Source of the DNA: Jejubacter sp036620675
GTDB lineage: Bacteria; Pseudomonadota; Gammaproteobacteria; Enterobacterales; Enterobacteriaceae
Strand: one strand, 5' to 3'
DNA: 64,000 bases
Assembly: GCA_036620675.1 (NCBI GenBank)
Contig: JAZHEE010000002.1
The translations under genes and the position numbers were made by a program. Positions 35,082 to 43,575 of this stretch are shown here, one piece after another. The notes beneath the pieces were generated by a model. It had not been told where the DNA came from. It did no database searches and saw only the letters and a list, made by a program, of their open reading frames with translations. The first letter of the stretch is position 1, and the number at the start of each line of letters is the position of its first letter.

Positions 35082-36425
35082 ATGAGCGACCTGAACTCAC
35101 CGCAATCAGGCTTTAACGCGCTCGAACAGCGGGTGATGAAAAAGCTGTTCCGGCGCCTGATCGCCTTTCTGTTTGTGCTGTTCGTCTTCTCCTTTCTCGA
35201 TCGCATCAATATCGGGTTTGCCGGTCTGACGATGGGCAAGGATCTGGGGCTGAGTGCCACCATGTTCGGTCTGGCCGCCACGCTGTTTTACGTGACCTAT
35301 GTTATTTGCGGTATCCCCAGCAATATCATGCTGGGCATCGTGGGCGCCCGACGCTGGATCGCCATCATTATGATTTTGTGGGGCATCGCTTCCACCTGTA
35401 CGCTGTTTGCCACCGGGCCTGGCTCTCTGTACGTGCTGCGAATGATTGTCGGTATTACCGAAGCGGGGTTCTTGCCGGGGATTTTGCTCTATCTTACCTG
35501 GTGGTTTCCGGCCTGGTATCGGGCCAGGGCTAACGCGCTGTTTATGATTGCCATGCCGGTCACCATGATGCTGGGTTCGGCGATTTCCGGTTACATTCTG
35601 GCGCTCGATGGCGTGCTGAATCTGAAAGGCTGGCAGTGGCTGTTTTTGCTGGAAGGGCTGCCATCGGTCTTGTTGGGCGTCGTGGTCTGGCGCTGGCTTG
35701 ATGATAAACCGGCCGATGCGCGCTGGCTGACCCGGGAAGAGAAAGGGGTGCTGGAAGCGATGCTGGCCCGGGATCGGGCGCAGAGTCAGGTAGTGCCCAC
35801 CACGCGTTCGACCTGGCGTGAAGTGTTGACGCCGGTGGTGCTGATGTACACCCTGGCCTATTTCTGTCTGACCAACACCCTGAGCGCCATTAATATCTGG
35901 ACGCCGCAGATTCTCCAGAGCTTTAACCAGAACAGCAGTACTATCATGATCGGTCTGCTGGCGGCGATTCCCCAGCTGTGCACCATTATCGGTATGCTGT
36001 GGTGGAGCCGAAGCTCAGATCGTCGTCAGGAGCGCCGAATACACACCATACTGCCGTTTCTGTTTGCCGCAGCCGGCTGGCTTATCGCTTCGGCCACCGG
36101 CCACAGCCTGATTCAACTACTGGGTATTATTATGGCTTCGGTTGGCTCCTTTACTGCCATGGTGCTGTTCTGGACCACGCCGGACAGCACCATCAGCTTT
36201 CAGGCGCGCGCCGTGGCGATTGCCGTCATTAATGCAGTAGGCAATGTTGGTTCGGCGCTCAGTCCGCTGATGATTGGCATTCTGCATGATATGACCGGCA
36301 GCTTTAGTTCCGGGCTGTGGTTTGTGGCCGGTTTGTTGGTCATTGGGGCCGGTGTCATGGCACGGATTCCGATGGGGCAGAAATCGCGTCGCGATGCGCC
36401 TGTGGGCATGATGGAAAAGGGATAG
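35082..36425 (+). CDS. hpaX: 4-hydroxyphenylacetate permease, MFS transporter HpaX
   Basis: A 447-residue member of the MFS anion:cation symporter family, closely matching E. coli HpaX: FVFSFLDRINIGFAGLTMGK, FYVTYVICGIPSNIML, GITEAGFLPGILLYLTWW, GWQWLFLLEGLPSVLLGV and AYFCLTNTLSAINIWTPQIL. About 12 membrane helices with a central loop. Proposed to import 4-hydroxyphenylacetate or related aromatic acids. GGGAG lies upstream of the ATG. Controlled by the divergent hpaR by inference. Confidence 0.9.
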   Translation: MSDLNSPQSGFNALEQRVMKKLFRRLIAFLFVLFVFSFLDRINIGFAGLTMGKDLGLSATMFGLAATLFYVTYVICGIPSNIMLGIVGARRWIAIIMILWGIASTCTLFATGPGSLYVLRMIVGITEAGFLPGILLYLTWWFPAWYRARANALFMIAMPVTMMLGSAISGYILALDGVLNLKGWQWLFLLEGLPSVLLGVVVWRWLDDKPADARWLTREEKGVLEAMLARDRAQSQVVPTTRSTWREVLTPVVLMYTLAYFCLTNTLSAINIWTPQILQSFNQNSSTIMIGLLAAIPQLCTIIGMLWWSRSSDRRQERRIHTILPFLFAAAGWLIASATGHSLIQLLGIIMASVGSFTAMVLFWTTPDSTISFQARAVAIAVINAVGNVGSALSPLMIGILHDMTGSFSSGLWFVAGLLVIGAGVMARIPMGQKSRRDAPVGMMEKG

Positions 36426-36430
36426 CGGCT

Positions 36431-36462
36431 CGGCCCCTCTTCCTGGTCGGGGAGAGGGGCCG
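36431..36462. terminator. Hairpin between convergent hpaX and treA
   Basis: Perfect 10-bp stem CGGCCCCTCT / AGAGGGGCCG with a 12-nt loop, in the gap between the two stop codons. No T-run on either side, so it may be a repeat-type hairpin rather than a classical terminator. Confidence 0.45.
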
Positions 36463-36472
36463 GGAAAAGGGA

Positions 36473-38218
36473 TTATTGCTCTGCCGGTTGCGGCGCCCCG
36501 GTTTTTTCCGACGGTTGCGAATTCATTGCCGCATCCGGGGTGGCGTGCCCCGGACGCTGGGGCGGCACGTTATCACAGGCTTTGTCGGTCGCGCACAGTT
36601 GATCCAGCAGTTTCAGCGTCACGCCGTTGGTCCAGCCGAAGCCATCCTGCAGCGGATATTCACCGCCGCCACCGCCTGCTCCCTGGCCGGTAACGTCATA
36701 CTTCTCGACCAGTTTCTGTTGCGCGTTATAGATGCGCTGCACATTGCTCAGGAAGCGCCAGCGGATGTCGCCAGCCAGTTCATTCTGGTTATAGTGCTTC
36801 AACCCTTCGACGGCCACCCACTGCAGCGGCGCCCAGCCGTTAGGCGCATCCCACTGCTGCCCCGAGTTGACCTCGGTGGTCAGCAGGCCGCCCTCTTTCA
36901 GCAGTCGGCTACGCACTGCGGTGGCCACCTTCGCGGCCCGCTCTTTATTAGAAGCCTGGACATAGAGCGGGAACAGCGCTGCGGCGGTAAGCTGGCCGCG
37001 TACCCTATGGTGCTGCAGATCGTAGTCCGCATACCAGCCGTTCTTGCTGTTCCACATATGCTTCTCAATAGCCTGCTGGCGCTGACTGGCAAGGTTCGCA
37101 TAGCGCTTTGCCGCTTCGCTATCACCAGCCGCCTCACTGGCGCGCGCCAGGGTTTTTTCCAGGTGATACATCAGTGCGTTAAGATCCACGGGTGCGATGC
37201 TGGTGGTTCGAATAGAAGCCAGCTTTTTGGGATCGTCCATCCAGCGTGAGCTGAAGTCCCAGCCCGACGCCGCCGCGGCCCTCAGATCGCGATAAATCTG
37301 CGCCGCCTTACGATTCGGGTTGCTTTTCGCGGTGGTGACGTCATCCAGCCAGGATTCGGGACGTGGGGTATCCTTATCGTCCCAGTAGCGGTTCAGTAGC
37401 GTGCCGTCGCGCAGTTTAACAACCCTGCCGCTGGCGCCGCCATTCGCCAGGGTATCACTGCCCGCCATCCAGTACTGATACTCTTTTTTCATCTGAGGCA
37501 GGTATCTGGTTAGCGCCGCCCCATTATCATGGCTGGCCAGCAGCTCCACCATCATGGCGAAGAAGGGGGGCTGGGAGCGGCTCAGATAGTAACTGCGATT
37601 GCCGTTGGGAATATGACCCCAGGTATCGATCTCGTAAGCGAAGTTATCCACCATATCCTGGACTTTGTCCCAGTTACCGCTTTCGGCCAGCCCCAGCATG
37701 GTGAAGTAGCTGTCCCAGTAATAGACTTCGCGGAATCGACCGCCAGGCACGACGTAAGGTTTGGGCAGCGTCAGCAGAGAATCCCACTCGCCCGTGCTTT
37801 TCCCGGTGCGGGTCAGCACCGGCCACAGGCCGTCGATATGTTCGCGCAGGCTCTGGTCGGCAGGAGGCACATATTTTTCGCCCGCTTTCGGCAGCACGAA
37901 GTTCACCTCCACGAAGTGGCGCAGATCGAAGCCTGACTGATTACGCTGCATCCGGTAGTCGGCAAGGATCATCAGCGGATCGCTACGCGGTACCGCGTCG
38001 GCGAAGGTTTTCTGATCGGGAAACAGTTTCGCGCTCTGTACGGCGGTAAACAACGGACCCAGTAGCGCATCCGGCGACTGGGGAGCCTGTTGTGTAGCCT
38101 CGCTCTCATCGGCGTTTGCGGCAAGGGCCTGAGGCGTCAGAGAGATAAAAGCGCCGCCAAGCGCCAGTTGGATGGCCAGTAACAGGGTACGGGGACGGCG
38201 CAAATTAGATTTTGCCAT
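36473..38218 (-). CDS. treA: Periplasmic trehalase
   Basis: GH37 enzyme that hydrolyses trehalose to two glucose in the periplasm, used under osmotic stress. 581 residues: signal peptide (basic MAKSNLRRPR, hydrophobic core, cleavage near PQALAANA), then a catalytic (alpha/alpha)6 domain with both family signatures, PGGRFREVYYWDSYFT and QWDAPNGWAPLQW, and the glycine run GAGGGGGEYPLQDGFGW. Slightly longer than E. coli TreA (565) because of N- and C-terminal extensions. Confidence 0.96.
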   Translation of the reverse strand: MAKSNLRRPRTLLLAIQLALGGAFISLTPQALAANADESEATQQAPQSPDALLGPLFTAVQSAKLFPDQKTFADAVPRSDPLMILADYRMQRNQSGFDLRHFVEVNFVLPKAGEKYVPPADQSLREHIDGLWPVLTRTGKSTGEWDSLLTLPKPYVVPGGRFREVYYWDSYFTMLGLAESGNWDKVQDMVDNFAYEIDTWGHIPNGNRSYYLSRSQPPFFAMMVELLASHDNGAALTRYLPQMKKEYQYWMAGSDTLANGGASGRVVKLRDGTLLNRYWDDKDTPRPESWLDDVTTAKSNPNRKAAQIYRDLRAAAASGWDFSSRWMDDPKKLASIRTTSIAPVDLNALMYHLEKTLARASEAAGDSEAAKRYANLASQRQQAIEKHMWNSKNGWYADYDLQHHRVRGQLTAAALFPLYVQASNKERAAKVATAVRSRLLKEGGLLTTEVNSGQQWDAPNGWAPLQWVAVEGLKHYNQNELAGDIRWRFLSNVQRIYNAQQKLVEKYDVTGQGAGGGGGEYPLQDGFGWTNGVTLKLLDQLCATDKACDNVPPQRPGHATPDAAMNSQPSEKTGAPQPAEQ

Positions 38219-38443
38219 GCATTATTCTCCTTATTCTCCATGTTCCCGGGCCACTGCCGGGATAGAGGCGATCAACCCTATGAAAACCTTAGCCGAATTT
38301 TCAGCGTAGCGGTGGGCCGAACTCACGATTAGCGAATTTTTTCGGACAATAAGAGCAGCGTCGTCTGATGATCGCTTGTTTTTTGAGCGTCACCACCTGT
38401 GACATATAAGCTAGGCTTACATATTTGTGTCTGGGAGTTGTAT

Positions 38444-40188
38444 ATGGAGGACAAGGTGAAGAGTTCAGTCACTGAAAGACCCTCTACCGGGTATCAGTTC
38501 TTGCAGGAGACACTTCGTGAATGGGGTGTTACCTGTTACGCAGGTGTTACCGGAGGAGGCGTCATCCATTTTCTTAAGCACTTTAAGTCTGTTGCTGATT
38601 CTGATACGAAAGCGCCGGGCTTCTATTCAATAGGTGAATACAGTGCGGGTTTTATTCCTCTGGGGTATTATCTGAGCAGCGGCAGGATAGCTGCGGCAGT
38701 AGCGACCACCGGTGCGGCTAGCAAACTGCTGAGTTGTGGCCTGAGCGATGCGAAATTTCATGATATTCCGGCAATTTATATCCTTCCTCTCTCTGAGAGT
38801 GAAAGTCCGGGGCAGGCACCGTTACAGGATACTTCAGAATATGGTATTAACATCCTGGCGCAGCTGCGCAGCTGCGCAGCGAGTTGCCTGATTCTGTGTT
38901 TGTGCTTGACTCTCCGGCTACGCTGGCTGAGAAATTGTTGTCTGCCCGGTCCCGGTTAGAACAATGCAGACCAGTGGTATTGGTGTTATTGCATAGCGCA
39001 CTAAGCAGCCTGGTAACAATTTCAACTGAGGCCATCGTTTCGTCGCCTCCCACTCTTCTGGATAACCCCGATGATTTTTGCGACGAATTCCGTCGTGACA
39101 TTGTTGGGCGCCGTCTGGTGATACTGGTTGGAGAAGAGATGGCGCGTTACCCGGGAGCGGCAGAGCTCACGATGGAGTTTTGTCAGATTCTACAGTGTGC
39201 AGCAGTCTGGAGTATCAATGGAGCCAACGCCGTCTGTCGAAAAAATCCTTATGGTTTTGGGTATCTCTCTTTTGGCGGCAATGATGAAGCATTGGCGTTA
39301 TATCAATCTGTTGGGCAAGATGATGTGTTGCTGGTTCTGGGGGCCTGCCCGGATGAATATACCGTCAACCGGAATAAATTTGCTGCTGCAAAGACCTTTT
39401 ATCTTACGAGTCATCCCGAAGGATATGGGCAGATAGAGAATAATTTTGCCCATATGGCCAGGGGGGAATACCGTCATGTCTTTGGCCCATTAGATGAGTC
39501 GTTACGTCATCTGCTGATGGCAGCTAAACAACAACCATTTGACAATATTCCCGCTTCGACTGCGCCGGATAACCTCAATCACCGTGAATACCCGGCTCCC
39601 CGTCATGGCTATGTGGATATGGTGGAACTTTATCAAAGGCTTGATCGTTGGTGGCCCGCCGGTGCCATTGGTTTTGATGATGTCTGCCTGGCGTACAAAG
39701 ACAGGCAATATGTAATTCAGCGCCCCAATAACAATATTCACTTTTATTCCTTTTATCGCGGCTCGGCAATGGGCGGTGCTTTTGGTGCAGCCGTAGGGGC
39801 GAGGCTGTCATCGCCAAAGCGGCCAGTATTTCTTTTTACTGGTGATGGTTGCTTTCGGTTATTTTCTGGATCGCTGGGAGAAGCCAGTGAATTAGGGTTG
39901 GTGATATTCCTGATGAATAATGCCAGTTTTTCCATTGTCGCCCAGGGGTTGCCGGTTGTTCTGCCGGATCTTGAGGAAAAAAATTATCATTCCTCTCTTA
40001 AACCGCTTGACTACTGTCTTATAGCCCAGGCCTGTGGTTGGGACGCTGAACGACTTGCTGCCGATCTGAGCAATCTCGATCTTTTGCTGGAAAGAGCGGG
40101 TAGTGCTTCAGTGAAATCATTGTTGATTGATATTCCCGTGGATGCTTTACAGGTGCTGGGGCATAACCCGCGGGTGAAATATCTTTAG
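38444..40188 (+). pseudogene. Thiamine-diphosphate-dependent enzyme, frame broken in an 8-bp tandem repeat
   Basis: A ThDP enzyme of the acetolactate synthase/pyruvate decarboxylase fold, split into two frames. Part one starts at ATG 38444 (GGGAG upstream) and includes the PYR-domain segment with the likely catalytic Glu in YSIGEYSAGFIPLGYYL. It leaves frame at about 38881. Part two continues one frame over with LPDSVFVLDSPATLAEKLL, a central domain, and the PP-domain ThDP motif TGDGCFRLFSGS ending in MNNASF. The junction is three near-copies of GCGCAGCT (38858-38880). Deleting one 8-bp unit gives a continuous 578-residue protein reading AQLRSELPDSVFV across the join. It may be phase-variable or a recent pseudogene. 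AT-richer than its surroundings. Substrate unknown. Confidence 0.85.
38858..38880 (+). repeat. 8-bp tandem repeat (GCGCAGCT, 2.9 copies) at the frameshift
   Basis: Units at 38858-38865, 38866-38873 and 38874-38880. With three units the ThDP gene is out of frame; with two units it is in frame. The unit length is not a multiple of three, so slippage would switch the gene on or off. Confidence 0.9.
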
Positions 40189-40196
40189 AGTTGAGG

Positions 40197-40729
40197 ATGA
40201 ATAATTTCCCGGACAGGGCACTTATCGGACGCATTGAGCAGTGTTATCAAAAGCTGAGTGGAAAGCCATTGCCCGGTCCGGATAACCTGGCCGATCGTGC
40301 CTGGTGGTTGCATGATAAGGCTTCTTATAGTTTGCTGGCGCACGATGGAGGGGACGACCCTCATTTTATTTACGCTAATGAATGTGCGCTGAGATGTTTC
40401 AAATACTCGCGGGAAGAGATGCTGCGACTGCCTTCCCGGTTGAGTGCGGCCGGTTCGGAACGACAGGAACGCCAGCAAATGCTGGATGGACTTACAACTC
40501 CGGCATCGTTAGCGGCTATTCAGGAATACGCATTACCCGACAAGGCGAATCCTTCAAAATTTATAACGGAGCGATCTGGCAATTAAAAAACGAAGATGGC
40601 GTTTTGTGGGGACAGGGGGCGCTATTTTGGCTGTCACCGTACGATGACGAAGTGAGGATGGAATTGAATGCAGAGTCATTTTATCTGGCCGCAGTGGCAT
40701 GCGGCCATGGCTGTTTTCGATCAGGCTAA
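40197..40729 (+). pseudogene. MEKHLA-domain protein, frameshifted
   Basis: Eight nt after the ThDP gene. The first frame encodes a MEKHLA-type (PAS-like) domain: LAHDGGDDPHFIYANECAL, RCFKYSREEMLRLPSRLSA, ERQERQQMLDGL. The rest of the domain (SGIVSGYSGIRITRQGESF, IYNGAIWQLKNEDG, WGQGALF) is in another frame, so about one base is missing between 40485 and 40510. After repair the product would be about 177 residues, with a C-terminal extension reaching 40729 that overlaps the convergent DUF1330 gene by 9 nt. Function of bacterial MEKHLA proteins is unknown; the pairing with the ThDP gene suggests one small operon. Confidence 0.75.
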
Positions 40730-41008
40730 CCCTTCGACAATCACAATCTGCGCCTCGGCTACGCCGGCGCGTTGAGCTTTCGCCCGCTGGTAGGCTTCGG
40801 ACTGGTAGCAGGCCAGCGCGCTCTGATAATCATCGAACTCAATGAGTACGTGCTTCACAAAATGCTGTCCTTCCAGGGTTGAGGCTTCGCCGCCACGTGC
40901 CAGGAAGCGGGCGTTCCAGGCCTGAAAGGCTTCGGGGGCCAGATCCATATAGTGGCGGTACTGTTCGGGGTCGTGCACGGTCACGTGGGCAATCCAGTAG
41001 GCGGGCAT
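40721..41008 (-). CDS. DUF1330 family protein
   Basis: A 95-residue protein with the DUF1330 ferredoxin-like dimeric alpha/beta-barrel pattern: MPAYWIAHVTVHDPEQYRHY, FLARGGEASTLEGQ, VLIEFDDYQSALACYQSEAY, and a last strand AQIVIVEGL. The start at ATG 41008 has CAGGAG 7 nt upstream, inside the end of the GntR gene. It lies 4 nt after the GntR gene and is probably translated with it. Relatives occur near catabolic enzymes; role unknown. Confidence 0.85.
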   Translation of the reverse strand: MPAYWIAHVTVHDPEQYRHYMDLAPEAFQAWNARFLARGGEASTLEGQHFVKHVLIEFDDYQSALACYQSEAYQRAKAQRAGVAEAQIVIVEGLA

Positions 41009-41012
41009 AGGT

Positions 41013-41687
41013 TTACTCCTGCTGTTCCAGAATCTGGCGGGCAAGGCTTGATGCTTCGCGCAGATGGTCAATCACTTCCTGACGGGCAAGCATGGGATCG
41101 TTCTGGTCGATGGCGCGCCAGATGCGCGTCATACGTTCAAAACCGGCAACCTGGCGTTCGCGGGTCTTCAGGGTCAGCGTGCGCAGCCGGCTGATGCGAC
41201 TGTTAAGACGCTGGACTATCTCCCAGGCGATGCTGTGCCCGGCGATGTGAAACAGCTGTTCGTAAAAGGCGAGGGAGGCTTCGATACGCTGGATATCATC
41301 GCTGGTGCCGGAGGCGCTGTCTATCTGCAGTAGCCGGTCGTAGAGCCGCTTTTTGTCCTGCTCGGTAGCGCGCAGGGCGCAGTCGTGGGCGGCTTCCTGT
41401 TCGAGCAGCATCCGAATATTGTAGATTTGCTCGGCGATCTCCCAGGTCAGAATCGCGACGATAGGCCCCTTTTTGGGGATAATCTCTATTAATCCTTCCG
41501 CTTCAAGATAACGGATCACTTCCCGCACCACGCTGCGGCTAACGCCAAGTTCATCGCTCAGGTTACGCTCAACCAGTCGATCCCCCGCTTTAAAGTAACC
41601 GGCGATAATCGCCTGGCGTATTTTGGTTAACGCGAGCTCACGCAGGGTAGGAGTGCTCTCTATTTTCAGTGACTGGCTCTGAATCAT
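41013..41687 (-). CDS. GntR-family (FCD domain) transcriptional regulator
   Basis: A 224-residue FadR-subfamily GntR regulator. Winged helix: LRELALTKIRQAIIAGYFKAG, LSDELGVSRSVVREVIRYLEAEGLI, KKGPIVAIL. The C-terminal all-helical FCD domain has the metal-binding His pattern (HIAGHS, VIDHLREA). I favour ATG 41687 (GGAG 6 nt upstream); ATG 41699 is also possible. It is divergent from the catabolic cluster and is its probable regulator, acting at the sites near 42064 and 42099. Confidence 0.9.
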   Translation of the reverse strand: MIQSQSLKIESTPTLRELALTKIRQAIIAGYFKAGDRLVERNLSDELGVSRSVVREVIRYLEAEGLIEIIPKKGPIVAILTWEIAEQIYNIRMLLEQEAAHDCALRATEQDKKRLYDRLLQIDSASGTSDDIQRIEASLAFYEQLFHIAGHSIAWEIVQRLNSRISRLRTLTLKTRERQVAGFERMTRIWRAIDQNDPMLARQEVIDHLREASSLARQILEQQE

Positions 41688-42063
41688 TATCTTCTCCATG
41701 CTGAGCCGTTAAACATCGTGATGAAATAGCGCCAGTTCTTCCTGTCCATGGCTACTATTAACATCCTTTTACGCTGGAAGGCAACGCTGCACCGTTGGAC
41801 CAGTTGGTGTCGGTGAATGACTAAATTCGGCACGGCTCACAAAATTCAAAATTGCCGTGAAAATCGTCGCCGTCGCCTTCACGCCTTGCTGTGACGCCAC
41901 CTGGCCATTTTTCCATTCTTGCCAAAACTACCGCATTGCCCGGTTATCCCGCGCAGAATACCTGCGCGGAACAGAAGTGAAAATCCTTTTAAATCAATGC
42001 GAAATATTCACCTTTGATGCCCCGTTTATGGTTTGTGATATATCGAATCTGGTGTTTCGTATT

Positions 42064-42108
42064 ATGGTATACCAACTTTTGACATTCCGTAATACCCGAT
42101 GTTATACC
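42064..42108 (+). promoter_or_regulatory. Sigma-70 promoter of the catabolic cluster flanked by two operator-like repeats
   Basis: A consensus -35 TTGACA (42079-42084), a 17-nt spacer and TTATAC (42102-42107) as -10, 49 nt before the first gene. ATGGTATACCA (42064-42074, with the palindrome TGGTATACCA) sits just upstream of the -35. A close direct copy, ATGTTATACC (42099-42108), overlaps the -10. This arrangement suits repression by the divergent GntR protein. The rest of the gap (41688-42155, 468 nt) is non-coding. Confidence 0.6.
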
Positions 42109-42155
42109 CTTTGCGACATTTGATTAACATTTGATCTACATTTCAGGGGGTTTTT

Positions 42156-42758
42156 ATGCATCCGGATATTCGTAAGACCTTTGTCGCCACCGAGACCACC
42201 TGGGTCGACGGTGGCAGGGCTGCGGTCGAGCCGCTGGTGATGATTGCGGCCGCGGCCGTGGTAAAGAATCCGTGGGCCGGAGAGGGCTTTGTTGAGGATC
42301 TGGCGCCGAAAATCCGCGAGATGGGGCCGGTTCTGGGGGAACTGCTGACTGGCATGATCGTTAAAGAGGCCGGTTCCGGTGAGCGGGTTCAGGCCTTTGG
42401 CAAGAGTGCCGTGGTGGGGCTGAACGGCGAGCTGGAGCATGCCTCGGCGCTTATCCACACGCTGCATTTCGGCAACCACTACCGCTCGGCGGTGGGAGGC
42501 AAGAGCTATCTCGCCTTTAATAATACCCGCGGCCCTGCCGCATCGCCGATTCTTATTCCGATGATGGGGAAAAATGACGAGGGCAGCCGCGAACACTACC
42601 TGACTTTCCAGTTCAACATCAGCGACGCGCCGTTCAGCGATGAAATCGTGGTGGCGCTGGGGGCGGCGCTGGGGGGCAGACCTCATCACCGTATCGGTAA
42701 TCGTTATCTCGACTTAAAAGAGTTAGACCATGATTCGAAAAACCCTGCAGCTGTCTGA
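42156..42758 (+). CDS. Amino acid synthesis (DUF1185, PF06684) family protein
   Basis: A 200-residue protein that I assign to the PF06684 'amino acid synthesis' family, whose biochemical role is unknown despite the name. Features: IRKTFVATETTWVDGGRAAV at the N-terminus, AAAAVVKNPWAGEGFVEDL, GKSAVVGLNGELEHASALIH (a conserved ...GELEHA motif) and FGNHYRSAVGGKSYLAF. No signal peptide. First gene of the plus-strand cluster; it overlaps the next gene by 29 nt. Confidence 0.8.
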   Translation: MHPDIRKTFVATETTWVDGGRAAVEPLVMIAAAAVVKNPWAGEGFVEDLAPKIREMGPVLGELLTGMIVKEAGSGERVQAFGKSAVVGLNGELEHASALIHTLHFGNHYRSAVGGKSYLAFNNTRGPAASPILIPMMGKNDEGSREHYLTFQFNISDAPFSDEIVVALGAALGGRPHHRIGNRYLDLKELDHDSKNPAAV

Positions 42759-43575
42759 ACCGGACTTAGGTGTCGGTTACCTGGAAGCGGGGCAGGGTGC
42801 GCCGCTGGTGCTGATTCACGGCGTGGGGATGAACGCCAGTGCCTGGTATCCGCAGTTTGAGGCTTTGAGCCGCCGCTATCGGGTGATTGCGCTGGATATG
42901 CCAGGCCATGGCGCCAGCGAAGGCTTTCACCATATTCCGGTGCTTGAGGACTACGTCCACTGGGCCGGTGCCGTCATTAGCCATCTGGTGCAGGGGCCTT
43001 GCGCCGTGGCGGGACACTCCATGGGGGCGTTGATTGCCGCTGGTCTGGCCATTGAGTATCCACAGCGGATTAGCCACGCGGTGGTGATAAGCGGTGTATT
43101 CCGTCGCGATCCGACGGCTCGCAAGGCCGTGCTTTCCCGGGCGCTGGAGCTGGCGAACGGTCAGGGACAGACCGATGCGCCGCTGGCGCGCTGGTTCGGC
43201 GACGCGCCCCACGAGCGGGCGCTGCGTCGTCAGGTGGGCGAATGGCTGCATCAGGTCGACAGACAGGGCTATGCCCGGGCCTATCAGGCTTTCGCTGACG
43301 GTGACAGTACCTATGCCGGGCGCTGGGGCGAGATCGGCTGCCCGGTGCTGGTGATGACCGGCGAGCACGATGCCAACTCAAGCCCGGCCATGGCGCACCA
43401 GATGGCGCAGGCCGCGCCCGGCGCCCGGGCCGTTATCGTGAAAAATGCCCGTCATATGCTGAGCCTGACCGATCCTCAGTCGGTAAATGACGAGATCCTG
43501 ACTTTTCTTGGCGCGCTACATCAGGGGAAGCGCGTCGGACAACAGTATGAAGGAGCAACAGATGGACGCGGATAA
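42730..43575 (+). CDS. Alpha/beta hydrolase
   Basis: A 281-residue alpha/beta-hydrolase. Oxyanion segment VLIHGVGMNASAW, nucleophile elbow GHSMG with Ser97, acid in MTGEHDANS and catalytic His in NARHMLSL. It could hydrolyse an ester, lactone or carbamate-type intermediate, like RutD in the Rut pathway; the substrate is not evident. Translation is coupled on both sides by overlaps (29 nt with the previous gene, 14 nt with the next). Confidence 0.9.
   Translation: MIRKTLQLSEPDLGVGYLEAGQGAPLVLIHGVGMNASAWYPQFEALSRRYRVIALDMPGHGASEGFHHIPVLEDYVHWAGAVISHLVQGPCAVAGHSMGALIAAGLAIEYPQRISHAVVISGVFRRDPTARKAVLSRALELANGQGQTDAPLARWFGDAPHERALRRQVGEWLHQVDRQGYARAYQAFADGDSTYAGRWGEIGCPVLVMTGEHDANSSPAMAHQMAQAAPGARAVIVKNARHMLSLTDPQSVNDEILTFLGALHQGKRVGQQYEGATDGRG

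Noticed and set aside
38399..38443. GTG start 45 nt upstream for the ThDP gene
   Set aside because: No ribosome-binding site there, while ATG 38444 has GGGAG at proper spacing.
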